64,000 bases of DNA from an uncultured Flavobacteriales bacterium. GTDB lineage: Bacteria; Bacteroidota; Bacteroidia; Palsa-965. Below the pieces are notes generated by a model that searched no databases, was not told the origin of the DNA, and saw only the letters and a program-made list of their open reading frames with translations. A program made the translations under genes and the position numbers. Positions 1 through 7,685 of this stretch are shown one piece after another (position 1 is the first letter of the stretch; each line of letters opens with the position of its first letter). The DNA lies in NCBI GenBank assembly GCA_937974275.1, contig CALJIF010000070.1, positions 1-64,000 on the forward strand, in the 5' to 3' direction.

Positions 1-834
1 AATTCTACGAATGGCTTCTTCACAAGCTTCCTGAGGTGTGTAGCCGTTGCGCATGCACTCAACCGCAACGTGTGATGCCAACGTTCGCAAAACAGTTTCT
101 CCTAAACCGGTACAAGTTGCAGCACCAATTTCCTGATCGATAAATAGTCCTGCACCGATGATGGGCGAATCGCCGACACGCCCGTGCATCTTAAATGCCA
201 GTCCGCTGGTGGTGCAAGATCCCGCCATGATGCCGTTTTTATCCATCACCAATAAACCAATCGTATCGTGGTTTTCAATATTGATGATAGGCTTATATTG
301 TTTTTCTTTCAGCCATTCTTTCCAAGCTTTTTCTGCTTCAGGAGATAATTTATTTTTCTCCTGCTTCATGCCGATTTCCTCCGCATATAATTCTGCGCCT
401 TTCCCGACAAGCATAACGTGCGGAGTTTTCTCCATCACGGCGCGTGCTACAGTAATCGGGTGTGCAATGCCTTGAACAAAACATACAGAACCTGCGCGAC
501 CAAGATGATCCATGATGCAGGCGTCCAGCGTAACAATACCTTCACGATCAGGGAATCCGCCTAAACCGACGCTGGTATTTTTAGCATCGGCTTCAATTTG
601 CCAAACACCTTTTTCTGCAGCATCCACAGCACTTCCGCCTTGTTGTAAAGCTTGAAAGGCCGCTTCGTTGGCCGGAATGCCGTGATTCCAGGTGGAGATG
701 ACGAGCGGAAATCCGGGCTTACTGTTAGTATTCACTTTTTGCTTTTTCTTTTTGTCGTGTGCTGCGGATAATGTTCCTGTGCCTGCCAGGGTTGCAGCGA
801 GAACACCTGTTTTTATAAATCGTTTACGGTTCAT
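1..834 (-). CDS. Glycosylasparaginase (N4-(beta-N-acetylglucosaminyl)-L-asparaginase), 3' end cut by window edge
   Basis: Translating the minus strand from the ATG at 834 gives 278 open codons running off the left edge, so the C-terminus (roughly 50-80 residues judged by family length) is missing. The family is an Ntn-hydrolase that cleaves the GlcNAc-Asn bond of degraded N-glycoproteins and activates itself by cutting before a Thr. The motif HDTIGLLV supplies that Thr, and RVGDSPIIGAG matches the substrate-binding region after it. The N-terminus (MNRKRFIKTG, then a hydrophobic stretch ending in Ala) resembles a Tat signal with an RK in place of RR, so periplasmic export is likely. The start codon overlaps the stop of the upstream GH92 mannosidase (ATGA), implying one mRNA and translational coupling. 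The family call is secure; the Tat route is inferred. Confidence 0.93.
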   Translation of the reverse strand, partial: MNRKRFIKTGVLAATLAGTGTLSAAHDKKKKQKVNTNSKPGFPLVISTWNHGIPANEAAFQALQQGGSAVDAAEKGVWQIEADAKNTSVGLGGFPDREGIVTLDACIMDHLGRAGSVCFVQGIAHPITVARAVMEKTPHVMLVGKGAELYAEEIGMKQEKNKLSPEAEKAWKEWLKEKQYKPIINIENHDTIGLLVMDKNGIMAGSCTTSGLAFKMHGRVGDSPIIGAGLFIDQEIGAATCTGLGETVLRTLASHVAVECMRNGYTPQEACEEAIRRI

Positions 835-3761
835 TGTTGTTCGTTTAAAATGGTGATCTCATCTGCGAATAACCATGCCGGTTTTCCTGCCCCGGGATGA
901 TCTTTCGGACAAGTTAGAATAGATTTCGCTTTTACGTGCAGGTATCGTCCTGTTGTTGCACGCAATTTGCAGGAATAGTTCTCAATAAAAGGAGTGCCCG
1001 TTTTTCTTGGTGTTGACGTATTCTGTGAAATAGCTTTACTCCAATTATTGCCGGAATCTGTTGCCGAATTCGATAACGCAAAGCTTACTTCTGTTGGAAG
1101 AAAGATCCAGGAACGAATATCACTTAAGAAATTCATTTGGATACTAATCGCGCTTACGTTTTTGCCCAAATCGATTACTAAATCAACATCACAGCCTTCA
1201 AATCCTTGCCACAATCCTGTTCTGAAATTGTCCGTTCCTCGTAAACCATCTACTAATGCGTTTTGTCCACCCGCTGCATATTGTGGTGCGTAGGGATGTT
1301 TGATGGACGCTACTTTCCATCCCGGTGAAAGATAAAAAGATGATAAAGCGACATCACTTGTCGTACTTCCGTTTACTGCATAACACGAAATGGTGGCATC
1401 TTTTGTAATCGTGAACGGAGCTGTATAGCGCAGTGCAGGTTGATTGTTAATGCTGTAATACACTTCATCGGCCGATGCGCGCGGAATAATTTTTATCTGT
1501 TTGGAACCGGTGAATGTTCTTAAACTCGCGCCCTCAATAAGTGGAGGCAATGGTTGCGGGAATGTATTCTTTAATAGTGCTTGCGGGTCGAAGGATCGTG
1601 ATGGCGTGTTCGATTTACTCAATGCAAGTGTTTTTCCTTGCATAATTTCTTCAAACGAAATTTGTAAGTCGTTCGCAAATCCTGCGCTGCTTAAATACGG
1701 ATTGTTGTCATTCGCATTGCTGCATGTTATCGTAAAACGCTTGCCGTTTTCCAGTTGAAAAACAGCTTCTTCAAATTGCGGACTTCCCAACTGGAAATAG
1801 GGAGAGCCGGGCGTTACGGGATAGAATCCTGCAGCACTCAAAACATACCATGCCGACATTTGTCCGCAATCTTCGTTGCCGCATAAACCATCCGGTTGAT
1901 CGGTGTACAGCGAGTTGCAAATTTCATGTACCAGCTCTTGTGTTTTATAACCTTCTCCAACGTAATTGTACAAATACGCCATGTGATGACTGGGCTCGTT
2001 CCCGTGTGCATACTGTCCGATCAAACCCGTAATATCAGCCTGATCACGACCGGAAGTTTGCGTAGGTGCAGAAAATAAATTGTCCAGATGCAATGCAAAT
2101 TTATTCGAACCACCATGCCAATCGATTAATCCCGGAATGTCGTGTTGCACGGCCATAGAATATTGCCACGCATTCGCTTCCGTGTAGTGAAAATTAACTT
2201 CTGCCGGTGCAAAAGGTTCAACAAAGCCATTGTTCATACGCGCACGAAAAAACTTTGTGGTGGTATCCATCAAATTCTTCCAGCTTTGCGATCGCTTGCT
2301 AAACAGAATTTCATCTCCACGCGAATTCATTCTTCGTGCACATTGCAAAATGCACCAATCGTCGTAAGCATATTCTAACGTTTTCGAAACAGATTCAGCT
2401 TCGCCTTCTGCAGGAATGAAACCGTGTTGTTTGTATCCTTTCAAACCCAACTCGTCGCGCATGGCAGAGGCCTTCATCGCTTCGAAAGCGAGGGTGGTGT
2501 CGAATTTATTAATGCCTTTTAACCACGCATCTGCTATTACTGACACGCTGTGATATCCGATCATACAATCCGTTTCGTTGGATGAAAGTTCCCATACCGG
2601 AAGTCGACCGCTTTCTTTGTACTGTTGCAAAAATGTATGGATGAAATCATTCGTGCGTTTTTGCTGAATGATCGTGAATAGCGGATGTAGCCCTCTGTAC
2701 GTGTCCCAAAGCGAAAACACGGTGTAACGCTGATGCACAGTGTCTTTATATACTTTGTGGTCCATGCCGCGATATTCTCCGTTGACATCACTGTAAACAT
2801 TAGGCGCAACCATACAGTGGTACAATGCGGTGTAGAATATTTTCTTTTTACGCTCATCACCTTTCACTAAAATTTTGCCCAACTCATTATTCCAGTCGTG
2901 ACGTGTTTTCCGGAGCACCGCATCAAATCCATCATTGCCCACTTCAGTTAGCATGTTCATGCGGGCGTTGCTTTCACTTACACCGGATAGCGCCATTTTA
3001 ATCGTCAACTCCTTGATGTTGTCCGGGAAATAGAAAATAGCTTTGATTTTATTTCCATCAATTAAGGTATCGACATGTTCCACGGCTTCAGAGAAGGTGG
3101 CATGAAAGAATAATTCCTGATCAGTTGCCCACGCTTTGGAACGTCTGAATCCACTCACATTATTCGGATCAATAATATCAAGTCCTGCATCCAGCACTTC
3201 GTCACGATGCACTAAATCCAAAACGATCCATCGTTTTTCTCCGGAGTTGAAATGATAGCGATGCACACCCACACGCGGAGATGCCGTTAGTTCTGCACGG
3301 ATACCGTTATCCAATGTTATTTCATAATATCCGGCGCTTGCTTTTTCATTTTTATGCTGATAGGTGGAACCGATGTCACGCTTGTTTTTCTTGAGGATGT
3401 CTTTACTCCCGTCGGTGCCGGGTACAATTAAAATGTCTCCGTAATCGCTGCATCCGGTTCCGCTTAAGTGCGTATGACTAAATCCAAGGATGAGTGAATC
3501 GTCGTAATGATATCCGGAACAACCGTCCCAGCTATCGTCATCGCGCGTATCGGGACTTAATTGCACCATGCCGAATGGAGCAGTGGCACCCGGAAATGTG
3601 TGTCCATGACCTGCAGTACCAATCATGGGATTAACATATTCGGTTAATGCATGTGTAGATTCAGCCGGATTCCACCGAAAAACAGCTTCATCAGGCACTT
3701 CAACATTACACGATGCCAGCAAAATAGTTCCGGCAATAAGACAACGATTCAGATGTAACAT
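831..3761 (-). CDS. GH92 family alpha-mannosidase lipoprotein with C-terminal discoidin-like domain
   Basis: 976 residues. A lipobox (LLASC, Cys18) predicts a lipoprotein. The GH92 N-domain begins near residue 42 (NPMIGTAGHGHTFPGATAPF), and the (alpha/alpha)6 barrel carries YTEANAWQY (Glu528, matching the family's general acid), GNEPSHHMAYLY near 588-599 and GNEDCGQMSAWYV near 628-640. GH92 enzymes are Ca2+-dependent exo-alpha-mannosidases, many acting on high-mannose N-glycans. After the catalytic part come a chitobiase-C-like beta segment (about 745-825) and an F5/8-type-C-like module (about 835-975), probably for carbohydrate binding. The TGA stop lies inside the ATG of the glycosylasparaginase, so the pair could strip mannose and then split GlcNAc-Asn. 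Linkage specificity cannot be read from sequence. A possible -7 box (TAAATTCG) lies at 3783-3790. Confidence 0.95.
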   Translation of the reverse strand: MLHLNRCLIAGTILLASCNVEVPDEAVFRWNPAESTHALTEYVNPMIGTAGHGHTFPGATAPFGMVQLSPDTRDDDSWDGCSGYHYDDSLILGFSHTHLSGTGCSDYGDILIVPGTDGSKDILKKNKRDIGSTYQHKNEKASAGYYEITLDNGIRAELTASPRVGVHRYHFNSGEKRWIVLDLVHRDEVLDAGLDIIDPNNVSGFRRSKAWATDQELFFHATFSEAVEHVDTLIDGNKIKAIFYFPDNIKELTIKMALSGVSESNARMNMLTEVGNDGFDAVLRKTRHDWNNELGKILVKGDERKKKIFYTALYHCMVAPNVYSDVNGEYRGMDHKVYKDTVHQRYTVFSLWDTYRGLHPLFTIIQQKRTNDFIHTFLQQYKESGRLPVWELSSNETDCMIGYHSVSVIADAWLKGINKFDTTLAFEAMKASAMRDELGLKGYKQHGFIPAEGEAESVSKTLEYAYDDWCILQCARRMNSRGDEILFSKRSQSWKNLMDTTTKFFRARMNNGFVEPFAPAEVNFHYTEANAWQYSMAVQHDIPGLIDWHGGSNKFALHLDNLFSAPTQTSGRDQADITGLIGQYAHGNEPSHHMAYLYNYVGEGYKTQELVHEICNSLYTDQPDGLCGNEDCGQMSAWYVLSAAGFYPVTPGSPYFQLGSPQFEEAVFQLENGKRFTITCSNANDNNPYLSSAGFANDLQISFEEIMQGKTLALSKSNTPSRSFDPQALLKNTFPQPLPPLIEGASLRTFTGSKQIKIIPRASADEVYYSINNQPALRYTAPFTITKDATISCYAVNGSTTSDVALSSFYLSPGWKVASIKHPYAPQYAAGGQNALVDGLRGTDNFRTGLWQGFEGCDVDLVIDLGKNVSAISIQMNFLSDIRSWIFLPTEVSFALSNSATDSGNNWSKAISQNTSTPRKTGTPFIENYSCKLRATTGRYLHVKAKSILTCPKDHPGAGKPAWLFADEITILNEQQ

Positions 3762-3821
3762 GTTTACGGTGGTCGATCGCTACGAATTTACATCAGGAGT
3801 TTCATTTTCCTGTCCGCTGAT

Positions 3822-3829
3822 TACATTTG
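3822..3829 (+). promoter_or_regulatory. -7 promoter box (TACATTTG), 3 nt before the start codon
   Basis: TACATTTG fits the Bacteroidota -7 consensus TAnnTTTG and ends three bases before the ATG at 3833. The expected transcription start is at or next to the A of the ATG, so the mRNA should be leaderless. This argues against the in-frame TTG at 3827, which lies inside the box. No clear -33 TTTG is seen. Confidence 0.55.
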
Positions 3830-3832
3830 TTT

Positions 3833-5137
3833 ATGCGAATTCTACCAATTGCTTTATTGTCATTATTGCTGTGGTCCTGTGGATCATCAACTCCCGAGGA
3901 TCAAAATAAAAAATCGGATTCGGTTGTTACAGCCGCTCCGGTTATTCAAATTAACCAAGAGATTACCGTTACTGCGGGTGAAGCTACTTATCGCTTATAC
4001 GTTCCCGATACAACAACGACTGGATTGAAAGGCGCTGTGTTGCTGCTTGATCCATCCGGAAAGGGAGATGAGGTATTACTTCGCTATAAAGAAGTTGCGG
4101 CACGAAACGGTTGGTTGTTGGCGGGATCGATGAGTACTCGTAATGGTATGGATCAAGGTCGTTCCTTCGACCTGGTTGGTTCAATGGTAAAAGATATACA
4201 ACAGAAATTCGGAAATCGCACGCCGGTTTATCTGGTCGGATTCTCAGGCGGCGCGCGTGTTGCAGCATTTTGTGCAGCCCGGATGAACGATGTTGCCGGT
4301 GTTGTTTGCGCAGGGGCGGCTCCTTCGGGAGTTGTTTCTAAGCCTTGTGTTATAATAGCCGGACTGGCGGATATGAATTATCGGGAAGCAGTGCGCTATA
4401 AGGATGAAATGTCTAAGAAGAATCAGAACATACCGATGCTGGTTACGTCGGGTAAGCACGAATGGCCGACTGTTGCAGCAGTGGAAGCGGCCTTGATGGT
4501 ATTGAATGCAAGTGCTCCGGAACGTTTGCAAACGATCACCGATACGATTGCAGGCATTTCCTGTTATTGGGCCTCACAATGGTGTCGTGATATGAGTTTG
4601 TCCTCAAATAAGGCCATTGCGGATTATTATCAAGCGCGGTTATCATCGTACGCCAATGCCTGTGCAGATAAGGATCGTAAAGAATTGGAGTCGCTGGCGA
4701 TAAAAGAAGATGCATTGCAAAAGGAACTTTCCGAAGCGGTATTGATGCGCGATACCACCTGGTGGAGAGCCAATGAGAAGAATTATTTTGAGCCTACCGG
4801 AACTTCTCGACATGAGCAGTTGATGCGCCGACGCTTGCGCGGTTACGTGAGTTTAACTTGTTATACCTATGCAACACAATCGTTCAAAATGACGAATATG
4901 CGCGCCACGGAGAAGTTGGTTAAAGTGTACAGCATCGTGGATCCTACAAATTCGGAATGGGCGTATATGCAAGCGCGTTTGTTTATCATGTTAAGTTTAA
5001 ATGAAGAAGCGATGAAGTCGCTGCAATTGCTTCCCGGATTAGGTTTCAGGGATATTGCTCGATTGGGTGGTGATGAGACGTTTACGGCGTTGAGAACAGA
5101 TTCCAGATTTCAGGAAGTAATGTCCGCTTGTAAATAG
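3833..5137 (+). CDS. Alpha/beta-hydrolase-like lipoprotein with C-terminal helical repeats
   Basis: 434 residues from the ATG at 3833. The signal peptide ends in a lipobox (LLWSC, Cys16). Residues about 45-230 look like an esterase or PHB-depolymerase-type alpha/beta hydrolase: the nucleophile elbow GFSGG gives Ser138, and Asp180 (GLADMNY) and His209 (SGKHEWP) lie in the order expected for a catalytic triad. The rest (about 230-434) is helical, with TPR-like segments near the end (AYMQARLFIMLSLNEEAM). The substrate is unknown. It diverges from the GH92 gene and has its own promoter. The fold is fairly clear; a true esterase activity is inferred. Confidence 0.75.
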   Translation: MRILPIALLSLLLWSCGSSTPEDQNKKSDSVVTAAPVIQINQEITVTAGEATYRLYVPDTTTTGLKGAVLLLDPSGKGDEVLLRYKEVAARNGWLLAGSMSTRNGMDQGRSFDLVGSMVKDIQQKFGNRTPVYLVGFSGGARVAAFCAARMNDVAGVVCAGAAPSGVVSKPCVIIAGLADMNYREAVRYKDEMSKKNQNIPMLVTSGKHEWPTVAAVEAALMVLNASAPERLQTITDTIAGISCYWASQWCRDMSLSSNKAIADYYQARLSSYANACADKDRKELESLAIKEDALQKELSEAVLMRDTTWWRANEKNYFEPTGTSRHEQLMRRRLRGYVSLTCYTYATQSFKMTNMRATEKLVKVYSIVDPTNSEWAYMQARLFIMLSLNEEAMKSLQLLPGLGFRDIARLGGDETFTALRTDSRFQEVMSACK

Positions 5138-5182
5138 TTCAATTTTGTGACCTGAATCACAGTTTTTAACAATTGTGGAGGT

Positions 5183-5190
5183 TATATTTG
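5183..5190 (+). promoter_or_regulatory. -7 promoter box (TATATTTG) of the MbnP-like gene
   Basis: A perfect match to TAnnTTTG lies 21 nt upstream of the ATG at 5212, giving a short leader. The -33 region is only T-rich, without a clean TTTG. The box separates this gene from the upstream esterase-like gene. Confidence 0.5.
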
Positions 5191-5211
5191 TTTAAATAGA
5201 TTTTTACTAAA

Positions 5212-5997
5212 ATGCGCACTATGAAAAAGTCTTTGTTACTTCTTACGATTGCATCCGCAATCACCTTTGCAACTTCCTGTAAAAAGGATGATGATCATGG
5301 ACATGATGATACTACCGGAACAACAGGCACTTTGCGCATTAACGTATTGCCCATGTTCGGTGATAGCGTGTTGAACCTGAATACGGAATCATACGTTACG
5401 GCAAACAATGATACCATGACGGTTTCTCGCTTTAAGTTTTATTTGAGCAATATCAAGCTCACTACAGCAGATAATAATGTGTACAACGTTCCGGACGGCT
5501 ACTATTTGATTGATGCCGCTAATGCATCCAGTCAGACGATTCAGTTGTCCGACGTGCCGGCAGGGCACTATGCATCCGTTTCTTTTTTAATTGGTGTGGA
5601 TAGTGCAAGAAACGTGTCCGGCTCTCAGACCGGGGCACTCGATCCTGCGAATGGAATGTTTTGGACCTGGAGTACCGGTTATATCATGGCTAAACTTGAA
5701 GGGAATTCGCCGCAGAGCAGTGCGTCACAAAATGGAGTTATTTATCACATCGGTGGTTTCAGTGGCCCTAACAGTGCTCTGCGTACTGTTTCGGTTTCAT
5801 TGGGTACCACACATGCAATTGTAAGTAGCACAGCAAATCCTCAAATTAATTTAGCTGCCGATGCAGGCGAATGGTTTAAAACACCAACTACTCTCAATAT
5901 TGCAACAACGGCATCTTTAATGTCTGTTAACTCTACTTCGCGTTCCATCGCAGACAACTATAGCGATATGCTGAAATTTATTTCGGTTCAGAACTAA
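5212..5997 (+). CDS. MbnP-like lipoprotein
   Basis: 261 residues. A signal peptide ends in a lipobox (FATSC, Cys23 from the first ATG, Cys20 if Met4 is used), followed by a His/Asp-rich linker (KKDDDHGHDD). The body follows the MbnP pattern: a first beta strand (LRINVLPMFGDSVLNLN), then FKFYLSNIKL, YYLIDAAN and a GVDSARN motif, with HIGGFSGPN later. MbnP proteins were described beside the di-haem enzyme MbnH in copper-related loci. In this window a c-type cytochrome and a metal RND pump follow within 3 kb, but no MbnH is present. A metal-linked role is inferred from family and context. Confidence 0.78.
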   Translation: MRTMKKSLLLLTIASAITFATSCKKDDDHGHDDTTGTTGTLRINVLPMFGDSVLNLNTESYVTANNDTMTVSRFKFYLSNIKLTTADNNVYNVPDGYYLIDAANASSQTIQLSDVPAGHYASVSFLIGVDSARNVSGSQTGALDPANGMFWTWSTGYIMAKLEGNSPQSSASQNGVIYHIGGFSGPNSALRTVSVSLGTTHAIVSSTANPQINLAADAGEWFKTPTTLNIATTASLMSVNSTSRSIADNYSDMLKFISVQN

Positions 5998-6057
5998 TCC
6001 TTCACTTGAGTTGTTGTCATACAGAAATTCGAAGTTTAATAAGTGAAACGAAGAAGC

Positions 6058-6456
6058 ATGAAAGGGAAATTATTTTTGGCTGGAGCGACGTTATCAGTCG
6101 CAATGGGTGCATTTGGTTGCAAAGCCGGCGACGGTGGAAACGCAACGTTAGTAGTGAGTCCGAAACATCATTCGGTTCCTATCGTTAGTACAGCAAATTA
6201 CAAAGACAGTGTGTTTGTGTTTTTCAACGAAGAGGAATTGCCGGCTAATCCAACTATTTCTGCGGATATGATTGTAGTAGGAACTGTCGGCGAAAGTCAT
6301 GTACACGTGGAAGGTTTGAAAGCAGGCAAGTATTACATCTATGCCACCGGCTGGGATCCACAAATTAATGAACGTGTAGATGGTGGACTCGCAATTAAAA
6401 TCAAATACAGTGAACGCAAGGATGAAATCAATCTCGATCTACCTGTAGTAGAATAA
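6058..6456 (+). CDS. Small lipoprotein of unknown function in metal/cytochrome neighbourhood
   Basis: 132 residues from the ATG at 6058; an in-frame GTG at 6043 would add five residues before the same signal peptide. The lipobox is AFGC (Cys21), followed by GDGGNATLVVSPKHH and then a small beta-sandwich-like domain (HVHVEGLKAGKYYIYATGWD) resembling carboxypeptidase-regulatory or transthyretin-like folds. It lies 60 nt after the MbnP-like gene, probably on the same mRNA, and ends at a strong terminator. The paired His and the context suggest a metal or redox link, but no function can be assigned. Confidence 0.7.
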   Translation: MKGKLFLAGATLSVAMGAFGCKAGDGGNATLVVSPKHHSVPIVSTANYKDSVFVFFNEEELPANPTISADMIVVGTVGESHVHVEGLKAGKYYIYATGWDPQINERVDGGLAIKIKYSERKDEINLDLPVVE

Positions 6457-6489
6457 AAAAAGGCGGTGCATCAAACACCGCCTTTTTTA
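6455..6489. terminator. Bidirectional intrinsic terminator
   Basis: Seven-base-pair GC stem GGCGGTG/CACCGCC (6462-6468 with 6476-6482), loop CATCAAA, flanked by A7 and T6. It sits between the convergent lipoprotein gene and the cytochrome gene and can serve both. Confidence 0.9.
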
Positions 6490-6505
6490 TAATGTTCTGA
6501 ATGCT

Positions 6506-7162
6506 TTAATTGTTCGGCATCCCCGCATTCACCCACTTCTCAATAACGCGTACTTCACAAGGCGGCATTTTTGGCTGATTGTAAGGCATTGGATTGAATC
6601 CGTTGTCGTGACGAATTACACCAAGGAATAGTCCTCCGAAACCTTGCACGGTAACAACATCCTGATGTGTCTCCAGATTAATACCGCCGGACTGTAATGA
6701 GTTATTGTGACAACCGCGGCAATTGCGCTCGATAATCGGATTTACACCTTGTGAATAGGTAAACACTGCAGTATCGCAACCGGTAGCACAAGTGGTGTCG
6801 TTTTTAGCACCCGCTTTAATCCAACCTTTGATGGTGTTAATCTCTTTAGCACTCAACTTATGTGTAGGTGGCATTTGGTCATCTCCGTCAGCAGTAATTG
6901 CTTCGTAGATTTCGCTGTCCCACGGATTTCCCGGTTCAATACCTTCCATGATTCCTTCGTAAGTTGAAAAATCATAACCGTTCGCCTGATCAACAGGATT
7001 GTGACATCCCGGCATGGAGCAGTTGGTTGTGAAAATTGGTTTTACATCTCCGCTGAAACAAACGCCTTCGTAGTAAACGTCTTTAGCACATTGCGATAGC
7101 ACGATCACCACAACTGTGGCAACTGCTATTAACGAAAAACCGGTGGTGGTAGAAATTCTCAT
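6506..7162 (-). CDS. c-type cytochrome with two haem-binding motifs
   Basis: 218 residues with an N-terminal hydrophobic segment (signal or anchor; a Cys at 25 follows LSQ, a weak lipobox). Two similar cytochrome-c-like halves follow. The first has an unusual CX4CH site (Cys48, Cys53, His54) and the second a normal CXXCH (Cys148, Cys151, His152). Each half also carries an MPP motif (DQMPP, Met97; PKMPP, Met199), candidates for the sixth haem ligand. Halves like this occur in Planctomycete-type cytochromes and other periplasmic electron carriers. The gene is convergent to the MbnP pair and divergent from the His-rich gene, so it may belong to the same metal/redox locus. Confidence 0.82.
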   Translation of the reverse strand: MRISTTTGFSLIAVATVVVIVLSQCAKDVYYEGVCFSGDVKPIFTTNCSMPGCHNPVDQANGYDFSTYEGIMEGIEPGNPWDSEIYEAITADGDDQMPPTHKLSAKEINTIKGWIKAGAKNDTTCATGCDTAVFTYSQGVNPIIERNCRGCHNNSLQSGGINLETHQDVVTVQGFGGLFLGVIRHDNGFNPMPYNQPKMPPCEVRVIEKWVNAGMPNN

Positions 7163-7166
7163 GTGC

Positions 7167-7174
7167 TAAAGTTA
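7167..7174 (-). promoter_or_regulatory. -7 promoter box (TAACTTTA), 4 nt before the cytochrome start
   Basis: On the minus strand TAACTTTA is followed by GCAC and then the ATG at 7162. The predicted transcription start falls within a base or two of the ATG, so the mRNA should be essentially leaderless. Confidence 0.5.
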
Positions 7175-7196
7175 TAAAAACCTAATTAATATCAGG

Positions 7197-7225
7197 TTGC
7201 TCCCGAAATTAATCGCGTAACTTTG
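7197..7225 (+). promoter_or_regulatory. Promoter of the His-rich gene: -33 TTG, 18-nt spacer, -7 TAACTTTG
   Basis: TTG at 7197-7199 and TAACTTTG at 7218-7225 form one of the best Bacteroidota-type promoters in the window. The box ends four bases (TGTC) before the ATG at 7230, again predicting a leaderless mRNA. It probably drives the His-rich gene and the pump genes after it. Confidence 0.6.
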
Positions 7226-7229
7226 TGTC

Positions 7230-7622
7230 ATGCGAGTTTCGGCATTTTTATTTGCACTTCTGTTTTTGATCTGTTCCTTTACGCCTGACGGGCGAGGAAC
7301 GGATTGGCTGAAAGTTCCGCATTTAATGGAACATTACGCACATCATAAAGCCACGGATGCAAATTCCTTTGCCGATTTCCTTCAAATGCATTACGCGTGC
7401 GATACTGATGGTCATTCCGATCGTCATGAGGATCACAATGATGAAGATTGTTTGCCATTTCAACATTTGAACGCCGCTTCGGTATTGATGCTGGACGGTA
7501 GTGTCGTGTATCGTTTGTCAGGATACGCATGCACGTTTCGTCTTGTAGTTATTCCTCAGGTGCAAGGCGCTGAACTTGATGCCTTCTCGGGCTCCATCTG
7601 GCAGCCGCCCAAGGCAGCATAA
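7230..7622 (+). CDS. Small His-rich secreted protein upstream of metal efflux pump
   Basis: 130 residues: a signal peptide (MRVSAFLFALLFLICSF), then a short domain with many His and acidic residues (HLMEHYAHHKA, GHSDRHEDHNDEDC) and three Cys. The composition suits periplasmic metal binding. It lies 63 nt before the CzcA-type gene in the same direction, so it is probably the first gene of that operon. I recognise no named family; a metal sensor or metallochaperone role is inference. Confidence 0.7.
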   Translation: MRVSAFLFALLFLICSFTPDGRGTDWLKVPHLMEHYAHHKATDANSFADFLQMHYACDTDGHSDRHEDHNDEDCLPFQHLNAASVLMLDGSVVYRLSGYACTFRLVVIPQVQGAELDAFSGSIWQPPKAA

Positions 7623-7685
7623 TCATTCTGTTTTTTCTTTAATCATTTTGTGCTGTTTCACACAGTGCAGTTAATACAGTATGTT

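Noticed and set aside
158..475. Plus-strand 105-residue frame near the left edge
   Set aside because: It lies antisense to the glycosylasparaginase gene and its translation resembles no protein pattern.
7650..7685. GTG start of the CzcA-type gene 12 codons upstream
   Set aside because: The residues before Met13 do not fit the family start (short polar N-terminus before the first helix), and the ATG at 7686 gives the usual N-terminus.
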